Shown in pieces: positions 14,107 through 20,843 of a stretch of 21,218 nucleotides of DNA. Where the stretch lies: NCBI GenBank assembly GCA_937902305.1, contig CALDHV010000117.1:1-21218 (forward strand), given 5' to 3'. The number at the start of each line of letters is the position of its first letter. Position 1 is the stretch's first letter. The position numbers and the translations under genes are program-made. Under the pieces are notes generated by a model. The model saw only the letters and a program-made list of their open reading frames with translations, ran no database searches and had not been told where the DNA came from. Origin of the DNA: an uncultured Clostridia bacterium. GTDB lineage: Bacteria > Bacillota > Clostridia > Oscillospirales > Acutalibacteraceae.

Positions 14107-15345
14107 TCAACGCCTGCTCAAAACGGTCTTTTCATACTCGGAAATGACCGCGTAATAGTCCGCCTCAATGCCGCCCTGACGCAGATATTCATTCCAAATA
14201 TCGCCAAACGGCATGGTTTTCAGCTCTTCCTGCATCACCATCAGTCTTGTGGTGTTATTGGCGTTTTGCAGGTCTTTGAGTGCGTCGTGCGGAGTCAGCA
14301 GAGCATTGAGCAACGCCTTTTGCACGCTACGCACGCCCGTCACCCACGCGGAGATGCGGTTGATGGACGCATCGAAATAGTCGGTGGCGATGAAAACGCG
14401 GTCGATCGCATTGTGGGCGACGATCTCCTTGGCAATCTCCTTGGTCTCATCATCGAAGAGAACGACATGGTCGCTGTCCCAGCGCACGGGGCGGGTGATG
14501 TGGAGGGCGATCTTACCGTTAAAGAGCAACAGCGAGGACACCTTGTCGGATACGACCTCGGTCGGATGATAGTGACCGTTATCCATCAGCGGAGTGATGC
14601 CCTTGTAGTTGGCATAGCTCAGGCAGAACTCGGCACTGCCGACGGTATAGCTTTCCATACCGATGCCGAATACCTTGGACTCCAGCGTGACATATACTTT
14701 TTTCTTGTCGTACGGCACGGAAAGGATCTCGTCAAGCGATGCCTTGAACCGCGCACGGGGGCCCAGCCGGTCGGCGGGAATGTCCTTGTAGCCGTCGGGG
14801 ATCCAAATGTTCATCACGCAGGGAACACCGGTCTCGTTAGCAAAATATTCGCTGATCTCAATACAGCGCTTGCCGTGCTCGATCCAGAAACGGCGCACCG
14901 TCTCATCGGGGGAGGACAGCGTGAGGTTGTCCTTGACCATCGGATGCGAGAAGAATGTGGGGTTGAAATCCAAGCCCATACCGCGCTCCTTGGCAAAGGC
15001 AACCCATTTTTCAAATTGCTTGGGAGAAATCTTATCGCGATCCACAAACGCGCCCGGCTCCATCAGCGCATAGTTGGCGTGAAGATTGAGCTTTTTCTTG
15101 CCGGGCATCAGCTTGAGCGCCAAATCAAAGTCCTGCATCAACTGCTCCGGTGTTGTTGCCTTTCCGGGGTAGTTGCCGGTGGTTTGGATGCCGCCGGATA
15201 AAGCTTCCTTGCTGTCAAAGCCACCAACATCATCGCCCTGCCAGCAGTGCACGGATACGGAAATATTCTGCAATTTGCGTATGGCTTCGTCGGTGTCAAT
15301 GCCGATGGCACGGTATATTTCTTTTGCTTCTGAATAACGGCTCAT
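14107..15345 (-). CDS. rhaA: L-rhamnose isomerase
   Basis: This 412-residue enzyme interconverts L-rhamnose and L-rhamnulose, the first step of rhamnose use, with a divalent metal in a TIM-barrel active site. Family phrases are V-H-C-W-Q-G-D-D-V-G-G-F, G-N-Y-P-G-K-A, L-N-L-H-A-N-Y-A, M-D-N-G-H-Y-H-P-T-E and T-R-P-V-R-W-D-S-D-H-V-V with the metal and substrate ligands. Length is normal for the family (about 415). The ATG at 15345 has CCTCC (GGAGG on the minus strand) 7 bases away and its own strong promoter. No kinase (rhaB), aldolase (rhaD), mutarotase or transporter is near, so either the pathway is dispersed or the enzyme serves another aldose such as allose. No obvious operator was found. 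Confidence 0.95.
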   Translation of the reverse strand: MSRYSEAKEIYRAIGIDTDEAIRKLQNISVSVHCWQGDDVGGFDSKEALSGGIQTTGNYPGKATTPEQLMQDFDLALKLMPGKKKLNLHANYALMEPGAFVDRDKISPKQFEKWVAFAKERGMGLDFNPTFFSHPMVKDNLTLSSPDETVRRFWIEHGKRCIEISEYFANETGVPCVMNIWIPDGYKDIPADRLGPRARFKASLDEILSVPYDKKKVYVTLESKVFGIGMESYTVGSAEFCLSYANYKGITPLMDNGHYHPTEVVSDKVSSLLLFNGKIALHITRPVRWDSDHVVLFDDETKEIAKEIVAHNAIDRVFIATDYFDASINRISAWVTGVRSVQKALLNALLTPHDALKDLQNANNTTRLMVMQEELKTMPFGDIWNEYLRQGGIEADYYAVISEYEKTVLSRR

Positions 15346-15377
15346 AATTAATCCTCCAAGCTTACAATTTCTTTGAC

Positions 15378-15406
15378 ATTATACTACATCAACAACTGCC
15401 CGTCAA
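15378..15406 (-). promoter_or_regulatory. Sigma-A type promoter of rhaA
   Basis: On the minus strand, TTGACG (15401-15406) and a perfect TATAAT (15378-15383) are separated by 17 bases. Transcription would start close to 15370, giving a leader of about 25 bases containing GGAGG at 15353-15357. It begins only 10 bases after the tmcAL stop, and I see no terminator between them, so rhaA may also receive read-through from tmcAL. Confidence 0.8.
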
Positions 15407-15415
15407 TGTAAAAAA

Positions 15416-16600
15416 CTATATATTTATCATTTTTGCCGTGCGGTCGGTGCCTGACGGCAGGGGCTTCGGGAGCAGAAGCGCGTGCAGGTCGGTTGCACGC
15501 TCCTCCAACGCGTAGATTTTCTGCGCAAAAGTGTCCAGCCCGGCAATATCGCCATAGCGGGATACGAGCGGCAATCTCTTTTCTCCGCTCAATAATTCTT
15601 TTCCGCGTGCCGTCATTCCGAGAATGCGGATATACGGCGGGAGCAGACGGTCTGTTCCGACGGGGATGCCGAGCATAGCCGCCCACACGATACGCCGCAG
15701 ACGGGTCAAGGGGTACCGGCGGGTCTTGACGGCCGAAAAAAGGCTCTCTAAATCGGTCGCGGTCTTGGCGGCACGTGCCAGACGGTTTTGCAGTCCCTCC
15801 GAAATATAAGGGACAGTCGCCCAGTCCTCCTGCGACATCAAGCGCAGACGCATCAAGATGGCGGTCGCGGCTTTTCCCGCATCGGCGGGAGCCATCCCGT
15901 TACGGACAGCTTGCGACAAAATTGCGGCGGCGGATGGCGGCATATAGCGGCATGCCTCCTCTGTGTGACCGAACGAAAGCTCCTGTCGGATACCGCTTGC
16001 CGATGCAAAGGCGTCTACCTTTACAGTGCTGTTATGCTCCGTGCCGATACGGGGGACGGTAAAGAATGAGAATGGCGTCTGCGACCGTCGGGCGGCGCGG
16101 ATATATTCAATGCCGAGTATGTTATTCGGAGCGGACAATACCGATGCCATAGCAGGATCTACAGCGCAAACAGCCTCCTGCACCGCGGCGGCATACGGGA
16201 TGCCGCCGTCCAGGCTGTCGTGCAGGGCGGTGCGATATTCCTCGCGCTCGCTCAGGCTTGCCGCCTCGGTCAGCAATTCGATACTGCCGCATTCACTGCC
16301 GAAAGAAACGGTATCGACATTGCCCATCGCGTCTAAAAGCGCAATCCCGCCTGCGGCAAAACGCTCGGCAGATGCCATCGCCCACGGGACGGGAAGCTCA
16401 ATGATAAGATCGGCACCGTTTTTCAGCGCCATTTGCGCGCGCAGGGTTTTCGGCACTGCCGCCGGCTCACCGCGTTGGGTGAAATTGCCGCTCATCACAG
16501 CAACGATATGCGTTGCTCCCGCCGCGCGGGTCGCCGCGATATGCGCCGCGTGACCGTTGTGAAAGGGATCGTATTCGGCAATGATGCCCGCGACCTTCAA
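15416..16600 (-). CDS. tmcAL: tRNA-Met cytidine acetate ligase TmcAL (YlbM)
   Basis: This 394-residue cytosolic enzyme activates acetate with ATP to acetylate cytidine 34 of elongator tRNA-Met, the bacterial route to ac4C. The N-terminus has the nucleotidyltransferase signature A-E-Y-D-P-F-H-N-G-H (8-17), with M-S-G-N-F-T-Q-R-G-E, L-P-V-P-W-A-M-A-S-A-E-R-F-A-A-G-G and V-S-F-G-S-E-C-G further on, all typical of the YlbM/DUF795 family. The start codon is TTG (16598-16600 on the opposite strand), supported by GGAGG about 10 bases upstream and by the signature beginning immediately after it. It is divergent from the spoIIIA operon. Confidence 0.92.
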   Translation of the reverse strand: MKVAGIIAEYDPFHNGHAAHIAATRAAGATHIVAVMSGNFTQRGEPAAVPKTLRAQMALKNGADLIIELPVPWAMASAERFAAGGIALLDAMGNVDTVSFGSECGSIELLTEAASLSEREEYRTALHDSLDGGIPYAAAVQEAVCAVDPAMASVLSAPNNILGIEYIRAARRSQTPFSFFTVPRIGTEHNSTVKVDAFASASGIRQELSFGHTEEACRYMPPSAAAILSQAVRNGMAPADAGKAATAILMRLRLMSQEDWATVPYISEGLQNRLARAAKTATDLESLFSAVKTRRYPLTRLRRIVWAAMLGIPVGTDRLLPPYIRILGMTARGKELLSGEKRLPLVSRYGDIAGLDTFAQKIYALEERATDLHALLLPKPLPSGTDRTAKMINI

Positions 16601-16632
16601 TTTACGTCCACCTCCGGTGTTTTGTTTTCAAA

Positions 16633-16661
16633 ATTGTATCAAAAAAACCGCCGAATGTCAA
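16633..16661 (-). promoter_or_regulatory. Sigma-A type promoter of tmcAL
   Basis: On the minus strand a perfect TTGACA (16656-16661) and TACAAT (16633-16638) are separated by 17 bases. It lies in the 119-base gap between divergent tmcAL and spoIIIAA and would start transcription near 16626, about 25 bases before the TTG start codon. Confidence 0.8.
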
Positions 16662-16670
16662 TTCGTCCGT

Positions 16671-16698
16671 TCTATTTCATCGGACAAGACCATATAGT
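16671..16698 (+). promoter_or_regulatory. Possible sigma-E promoter of the spoIIIA operon
   Basis: CATATAGT at 16691-16698 resembles the sigma-E -10 box (CATACA-T). Thirteen bases upstream is TCTATTT, a weak match to the sigma-E -35. The B. subtilis spoIIIA operon is transcribed by sigma-E in the mother cell, so such a promoter is expected here. A start about 7 bases downstream would fall after the GTG at 16699, which would favour the later GTG at 16720 as the spoIIIAA start. Confidence 0.35.
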
Positions 16699-16719
16699 GT
16701 GACAGAGGTGAGGACAGGC

Positions 16720-17769
16720 GTGGACGAATGGACGACGATATGGCGTTATTTTCCGGCGGAATGGCAGAGCGAATGGAAAAATATACCCCGGCGTGTGACC
16801 GATAACACGCAGGAAATACGGGTGCGACTGGAAAGACCGCTATCCTTATCGCTCCCGAATGAAGAATATTCCGTGCCGCATACCGAATGTTCTCCCGCTA
16901 TCTTGGAACGGCTGTTTTGTCGGCTGTGCGATGATTCCGTCTATGCCCACGAGGAGGAACTGCGGCAGGGATATATTGCGGTGTCGGGCGGAATACGCGT
17001 CGGCGTGGCGGGGACAGCGGTATTTGAGGCGTCGTCGGTTCGCACCGTGCGTAGCGTGACATCGCTTTGCATCCGTCTGCCGCGCCGACACGCCGGTTGC
17101 GCCGCCGATCTTGTCCAAAAAATATGGCAAGGCGACTACCTTTACAGCACCCTGCTGATCGGCAGTCCGTCCTCCGGGAAAACAACTCTTCTGCGGGATT
17201 CCGCCGCGATTCTTGCCGAAAGAGGGAAACGGGTCAGCGTCGTGGACGAGCGGGAGGAATTGAGCGGAGCGGGCTGTCTGTCGGGATGCGATGTCTTGCG
17301 CTCATACCCGAAAACCGTCGGTATCCGCCAGGCGTTGCGGTGCCTTGCGCCGGAGGTCATTCTCTTTGATGAGCTCGGGAGTGCGGAGGAGGCGCGGTGC
17401 GTGATCGACTGCGCACACGCGGGGGTGGCGGTCATTACGTCGGCGCACGGTGAGGCGGGCGCGGTAGGAAATACGCCGATTTTTCGCCGGATGCTGGAAA
17501 ACCGGACGTTCGACCGCTGGGTATTTTTGTGCGGCAGAAAATCTCCCGGTCAGATCCGGCAAATGCTGTCAACGGAGGAAATGCTCAATGAAATGGATCG
17601 GTATAATTTTACTGGTGGCGGCAGGGAGCGGGCTGGGTATTTATTACGCTCGCCGCCAATTGTCTCGCGTGCGGTTTTGGGAGAGACTTGGGCAGGTTCT
17701 GGAGGCTTTGCAAACCCAGATGACCTACACGACGCGACCGCTGGCAGAACTGTGGCGGGATATGGATAA
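16720..17769 (+). CDS. spoIIIAA: Stage III sporulation protein AA (ATPase)
   Basis: This cytosolic secretion-type ATPase is thought to power or assemble the SpoIIIA-SpoIIQ channel between mother cell and forespore. Numbered from the GTG at 16720, the P-loop G-S-P-S-S-G-K-T is at 148-155, Walker B V-I-L-F-D-E-L-G at about 213-220 and the conserved T-S-A-H at 240-243. GTG 16720 is chosen because AGAGGTGAGG ends 6 bases before it; an earlier in-frame GTG at 16699 lacks a site. The frame gives 349 residues, longer than B. subtilis (about 307). The last 60 codons run out of frame through the start of spoIIIAB and encode Gly/Arg/Ala-rich sequence with no family look, suggesting that the original stop was lost or that there is a frameshift near 17580. 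Confidence 0.9.
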   Translation: MDEWTTIWRYFPAEWQSEWKNIPRRVTDNTQEIRVRLERPLSLSLPNEEYSVPHTECSPAILERLFCRLCDDSVYAHEEELRQGYIAVSGGIRVGVAGTAVFEASSVRTVRSVTSLCIRLPRRHAGCAADLVQKIWQGDYLYSTLLIGSPSSGKTTLLRDSAAILAERGKRVSVVDEREELSGAGCLSGCDVLRSYPKTVGIRQALRCLAPEVILFDELGSAEEARCVIDCAHAGVAVITSAHGEAGAVGNTPIFRRMLENRTFDRWVFLCGRKSPGQIRQMLSTEEMLNEMDRYNFTGGGRERAGYLLRSPPIVSRAVLGETWAGSGGFANPDDLHDATAGRTVAGYG

Positions 17770-18082
17770 GAGCGGTGCGTTTGCTGATTTTTCGCTGGTG
17801 AAAAGCGTGTCCGGGCTATTGGAGGAATACACATTTTCCGATGCTTTTTCTGCGGCATTGACGCACGCCGAATTGACACAGCAGGAAAGAGAAACACTGC
17901 TCACCTATGCCGGCGGGTGCGGGGTAACGGGGCTCAAGGAGCAGATCGCGCACCTGGAAAGCTTTCGGGAAATCGCTCGTTGCTTTCGCGAGGAGGCGGC
18001 GCGTCAGGCGCTCCCGAAAGCGCAGATCTACCCGACGGTCGGACTGGCGGGCGGGGTCGCGCTGGCGATGCTTATTCTGTAA
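17588..18082 (+). CDS. spoIIIAB: Stage III sporulation protein AB
   Basis: The product is 164 residues. An N-terminal hydrophobic helix (M-K-W-I-G-I-I-L-L-V-A-A-G-S-G-L-G) is followed by a helical cytosolic domain with R-R-Q-L-S-R-V, L-E-A-L-Q-T-Q-M-T-Y-T-T-R-P-L and a terminal hydrophobic segment (V-G-L-A-G-G-V-A-L-A-M-L-I-L). Length and outline match SpoIIIAB (about 171 residues in B. subtilis), which resembles GspF-type membrane platform proteins. The ATG at 17588 has GGAGG about 9 bases upstream. Its first 182 bases overlap the 3' end of spoIIIAA in another frame. It is the second gene of the eight-gene spoIIIA order. Confidence 0.9.
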   Translation: MKWIGIILLVAAGSGLGIYYARRQLSRVRFWERLGQVLEALQTQMTYTTRPLAELWRDMDKSGAFADFSLVKSVSGLLEEYTFSDAFSAALTHAELTQQERETLLTYAGGCGVTGLKEQIAHLESFREIARCFREEAARQALPKAQIYPTVGLAGGVALAMLIL

Positions 18083-18101
18083 AGGAAGTGTGCTTTACGC
18101 A

Positions 18102-18296
18102 ATGGATGTGGACTTGATTTTTAAGATTGCCGCAATTGGCATCATCGTTGCGGTGCTTAATCAGCTGTTGGTGCGCTCCGGACGGGAGGAACAAGCGATG
18201 CTGATGACACTGGCGGGGCTTATCGTGGTACTGTCGATGGTGGTGACACAGATCAGCGAATTGTTTGACACCGTCAAGTCGGTGTTCGGACTATGA
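18102..18296 (+). CDS. spoIIIAC: Stage III sporulation protein AC
   Basis: This 64-residue protein has two membrane helices, opening M-D-V-D-L-I-F-K-I-A-A-I-G-I-I-V-A-V-L-N. The N-terminus, length and position match SpoIIIAC (about 68 residues in B. subtilis). The ATG at 18102 begins the conserved sequence. AAAGGAAG at 18081-18088 lies 13 bases upstream, rather far; a GTG at 18090 in the same frame is too close to that site. The stop overlaps the spoIIIAD start in ATGA. Confidence 0.9.
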   Translation: MDVDLIFKIAAIGIIVAVLNQLLVRSGREEQAMLMTLAGLIVVLSMVVTQISELFDTVKSVFGL

Positions 18297-18703
18297 ATGG
18301 CATACTGACGGCGGCAGTCGGCATTTTGCTGTCCGGCGTGTTTTTGATAACGGTATTGCGACCGCAACGCCCGGAGCTCGCTACAGTATTGTCTTTGGCG
18401 ACCGGTGCGGCGGTGCTGCTACTGGTGTTCCCGCAGATTACGCCTTTACTGGCGGCGGTGCGGCGAATGATGACGGCGGGCGGTTTTTCGTCCTTGCAGT
18501 TTTCGTCCGTACTGAAAGCGGCGGGAATATGCCTTGTGACACAACTGACGGCAGATACCTGCCGCGATGCCGGAGAAACGGCGCTTGCTACGAAAGCGGA
18601 ATTGGTAGGTCGTGTTCTGCTGATGGTCGTAGCGATACCGTTGTATGAAAGTATGTTGACGCTGGTTTCCTCGGTCATCACCGGGCAGGGGTTGAACGGA
18701 TGA
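18293..18703 (+). CDS. spoIIIAD: Stage III sporulation protein AD
   Basis: This 136-residue polytopic membrane protein has hydrophobic segments around 5-22, 30-47, 70-85 and 105-125. Features typical of SpoIIIAD are the early L-R-P-Q-R-P-E-L, the central C-L-V-T-Q-L-T-A-D-T-C-R-D-A-G-E and the C-terminal P-L-Y-E-S-M-L-T-L. Size agrees with B. subtilis (133). ATGA overlap with spoIIIAC and overlap with the spoIIIAE start indicate translational coupling. It is thought to be part of the membrane base of the channel complex. Confidence 0.92.
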   Translation: MNGILTAAVGILLSGVFLITVLRPQRPELATVLSLATGAAVLLLVFPQITPLLAAVRRMMTAGGFSSLQFSSVLKAAGICLVTQLTADTCRDAGETALATKAELVGRVLLMVVAIPLYESMLTLVSSVITGQGLNG

Positions 18704-19827
18704 AAAAAACAATACTGACACTTTTACTGTTGCTGATATTCATTATACCTGTAAAGGCGGATGACTTGCCGGATGGATATTTTGAGCAAATATCCTCCAG
18801 CGGCGCGGATGAGCTGATACAAAAGCTCCCGCGTGATGTTGCGAACTTGATGGAGGAATGGGGCTTCGGCGATTTTTCGCCGCGACCCTATGCTTCCTTG
18901 GAGCTGAAGCCGGTTTTGAAAAAGCTTGTTTTGCTGATCGGTGATCGTGCGGACGGGCCGTTGGCGGCACTTTGGGTAGTCGCGGCAATGACGGTGTTGG
19001 CGGCGCTTTTCGGCGGCGTGGAAAACGCGACCGAAAATCTCGGTGTCCGGCAGACCTATCATACCGTTTCGGTATTGGCGACCGGGGGATTATTGTTAAC
19101 TCCGTTGGTCGCTTTGCTGGAGCAGGTACGCGAGGCGGTGGACAGCGTGACGGTCTTTTTGGTCAGCTTTATTCCCGTGTACGGTGGCTTGCTGGCGGCG
19201 GGAGGCCGTGCGGTCAGCGCCGCCGCCTATCAAACGGTGCTGTTCGGCGCGATTGAGCTTTTGGCGCAATTCGTGAGGGCCATTCTCATCCCGTTACTTA
19301 CCGTTTCACTGACGCTCGGATGCACAGGCGCATTGACGGAGGAGTTTCACCTTGAGGCGATTTGCTCTTTCTTTCATCGCGGCATTTTGTGGGTGCTGGG
19401 GCTGTTTTCGACCATCTTTTCCGGTGTTCTCTCCATCCAGCAAATGGCGGCGGCGGCAGGGGACACCTTGAGCGGCAGAGCGGTCAAGTTCTCTCTGGCA
19501 AGCTTTGTGCCGGTGGTCGGCGGATTGCTCAGTGAGGCGTATTCGACGGTGATCGGCTGTGCGGGGCTTCTGCGCTCTACGGTTGGATGCTTTGGTGTCG
19601 TTGCGACGGTGCTGATCGTTTTGCCGCCGATGCTCAGTTGTGTATGCTGGAGCCTTTGCTTGCAGGCAGGGGTCGCGTTGGGCGGGTTATTTCATCTTTC
19701 TGCGATCGAAAAGCTATGCGGGACGGTGGTCGCGACTGTGCGCGTATTGATCGCGGTGCTGGCGGTTTTTGCGCTGTTGATGATCGTATCAACCACCGTC
19801 GTAGTTTATATGGGAAAGGGCGTGTGA
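18700..19827 (+). CDS. spoIIIAE: Stage III sporulation protein AE
   Basis: This 375-residue protein has a cleavable-looking signal sequence (M-K-K-T-I-L-T then hydrophobic, ending V-K-A), an extracytoplasmic helical stretch and six or more membrane segments from about residue 85. Family phrases are F-I-P-V-Y-G-G-L-L-A-A-G-G, Q-T-V-L-F-G, F-S-T-I-F-S-G-V-L-S-I-Q and K-F-S-L-A-S-F-V-P-V-V-G-G. It is the largest membrane component of the SpoIIIA complex, slightly shorter than in B. subtilis (about 399). It overlaps the spoIIIAD end by four bases, and spoIIIAF begins 1 base after its stop. Confidence 0.94.
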   Translation: MKKTILTLLLLLIFIIPVKADDLPDGYFEQISSSGADELIQKLPRDVANLMEEWGFGDFSPRPYASLELKPVLKKLVLLIGDRADGPLAALWVVAAMTVLAALFGGVENATENLGVRQTYHTVSVLATGGLLLTPLVALLEQVREAVDSVTVFLVSFIPVYGGLLAAGGRAVSAAAYQTVLFGAIELLAQFVRAILIPLLTVSLTLGCTGALTEEFHLEAICSFFHRGILWVLGLFSTIFSGVLSIQQMAAAAGDTLSGRAVKFSLASFVPVVGGLLSEAYSTVIGCAGLLRSTVGCFGVVATVLIVLPPMLSCVCWSLCLQAGVALGGLFHLSAIEKLCGTVVATVRVLIAVLAVFALLMIVSTTVVVYMGKGV

Positions 19828-19828
19828 T

Positions 19829-20311
19829 ATGGAAACACTTGGCAAGTGGACGGTAACGGTTTGTGCGGCGGCATTATCCTGCACCTTGCTGTACCGGCTT
19901 TTTCCGGATACATCCGTCGGACGCACGGGACGGATGCTGTTGCCCGCCATATTTTTATGTGTTGTTTTGAGTCCGTTGTTTTCGATTCAATGGGAAATCC
20001 CCAATATCAGCATAGAGGCACCGGAAAACGATCATACGGCATATTCCGAGGTGATACAGCGCCAATTTAGTGAAACCGTGGACGGCATTTTGCTGAAAAT
20101 GGTCAATCAGTCCCTGGTGTCGTACGGACTGAAAGCGGAAAAAGTCCACGCAAAAACGGATATTGACGCAGAGGGGAGCATAAGTATGGGACAGATCACG
20201 GTTTATGTCAATGAAAAAAGCCTTGCCCGGTCGATCACGGTGATGCAGATAGCCGAAAAACGGCTCGGCGTGCCGGTGCTGGTTGCGGGAGCGGAGGGGG
20301 ATGGTGCGTAA
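19829..20311 (+). CDS. spoIIIAF: Stage III sporulation protein AF
   Basis: The product is 160 residues, with two N-terminal membrane helices (about 7-22 and 35-53) followed by a soluble domain in the intermembrane space. The domain has the alternating helix-strand layout of the ring-building motif fold (I-T-V-Y-V-N-E-K near the end), known for SpoIIIAF, AG and AH. It is shorter than B. subtilis (about 206), mainly after the ring domain. The TAA stop shares its last base with the spoIIIAG ATG (TAATG), indicating coupling. Confidence 0.9.
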   Translation: METLGKWTVTVCAAALSCTLLYRLFPDTSVGRTGRMLLPAIFLCVVLSPLFSIQWEIPNISIEAPENDHTAYSEVIQRQFSETVDGILLKMVNQSLVSYGLKAEKVHAKTDIDAEGSISMGQITVYVNEKSLARSITVMQIAEKRLGVPVLVAGAEGDGA

Positions 20312-20814
20312 TGCCGGAAAAAGCGGCTTCTGTTTTTCGTCGCCTCTTAACGGTGAAAAGCGATAAAAAACGGCGGATATTGATTGGTATCGGATTGATA
20401 GGCATTGCGTTGATCGCACTGTCTGAATGGTTGCCGTCCCGCCGTGCGCCGACCGCGACAGCACAGCAGATGGTGGAGGCTTCGGAAATCGAAGCCGCTT
20501 TGGAAAAGCGCATCACAAATATGCTCACCGGGGTGGCGGGGGTCGGAAATTGCCGCGTTATGGTCACACTGGAGCAGGGTAGTCGCTTCGTTTACGCCGG
20601 TGAAAAATCGCAGACCGGCGAAAAGACCCTGCTGGTCGAAACAGACAGCGGCGCGGTCGGACTGCTTCTTACCGAAATACAGCCGACGGTGCGTGGTGTG
20701 GCGGTGGTTTGTCGGGGCGGAGGTGATCCCGCGGTGCGTGAAAATGTGATTTCCTTGATCACAACAGCATTTCATCTGTCATCCGGGCGCGTTTGGGTCG
20801 CCCGGTCGGAATAA
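20311..20814 (+). CDS. spoIIIAG: Stage III sporulation protein AG
   Basis: The product is 167 residues: a basic cytosolic N-terminus (K-S-D-K-K-R-R), one membrane helix (about 23-41), and a ring-building domain with E-I-E-A-A-L-E-K-R-I-T-N-M-L, V-A-G-V-G-N-C-R-V-M-V-T-L-E and I-Q-P-T-V-R-G-V-A-V-V-C-R-G-G. In B. subtilis SpoIIIAG forms the large ring of the channel. This copy is shorter than the 229-residue B. subtilis protein. It is followed, after 29 bases containing GGGAGGA, by spoIIIAH. Confidence 0.93.
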   Translation: MPEKAASVFRRLLTVKSDKKRRILIGIGLIGIALIALSEWLPSRRAPTATAQQMVEASEIEAALEKRITNMLTGVAGVGNCRVMVTLEQGSRFVYAGEKSQTGEKTLLVETDSGAVGLLLTEIQPTVRGVAVVCRGGGDPAVRENVISLITTAFHLSSGRVWVARSE

Positions 20815-20843
20815 GCGTAAGAATGAACGGGAGGAACATAGGT

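Noticed and set aside
14266..15201. Plus-strand open frame (311 codons) opposite rhaA
   Set aside because: It is antisense to a clearly conserved enzyme and has no family motifs and no ribosome site.
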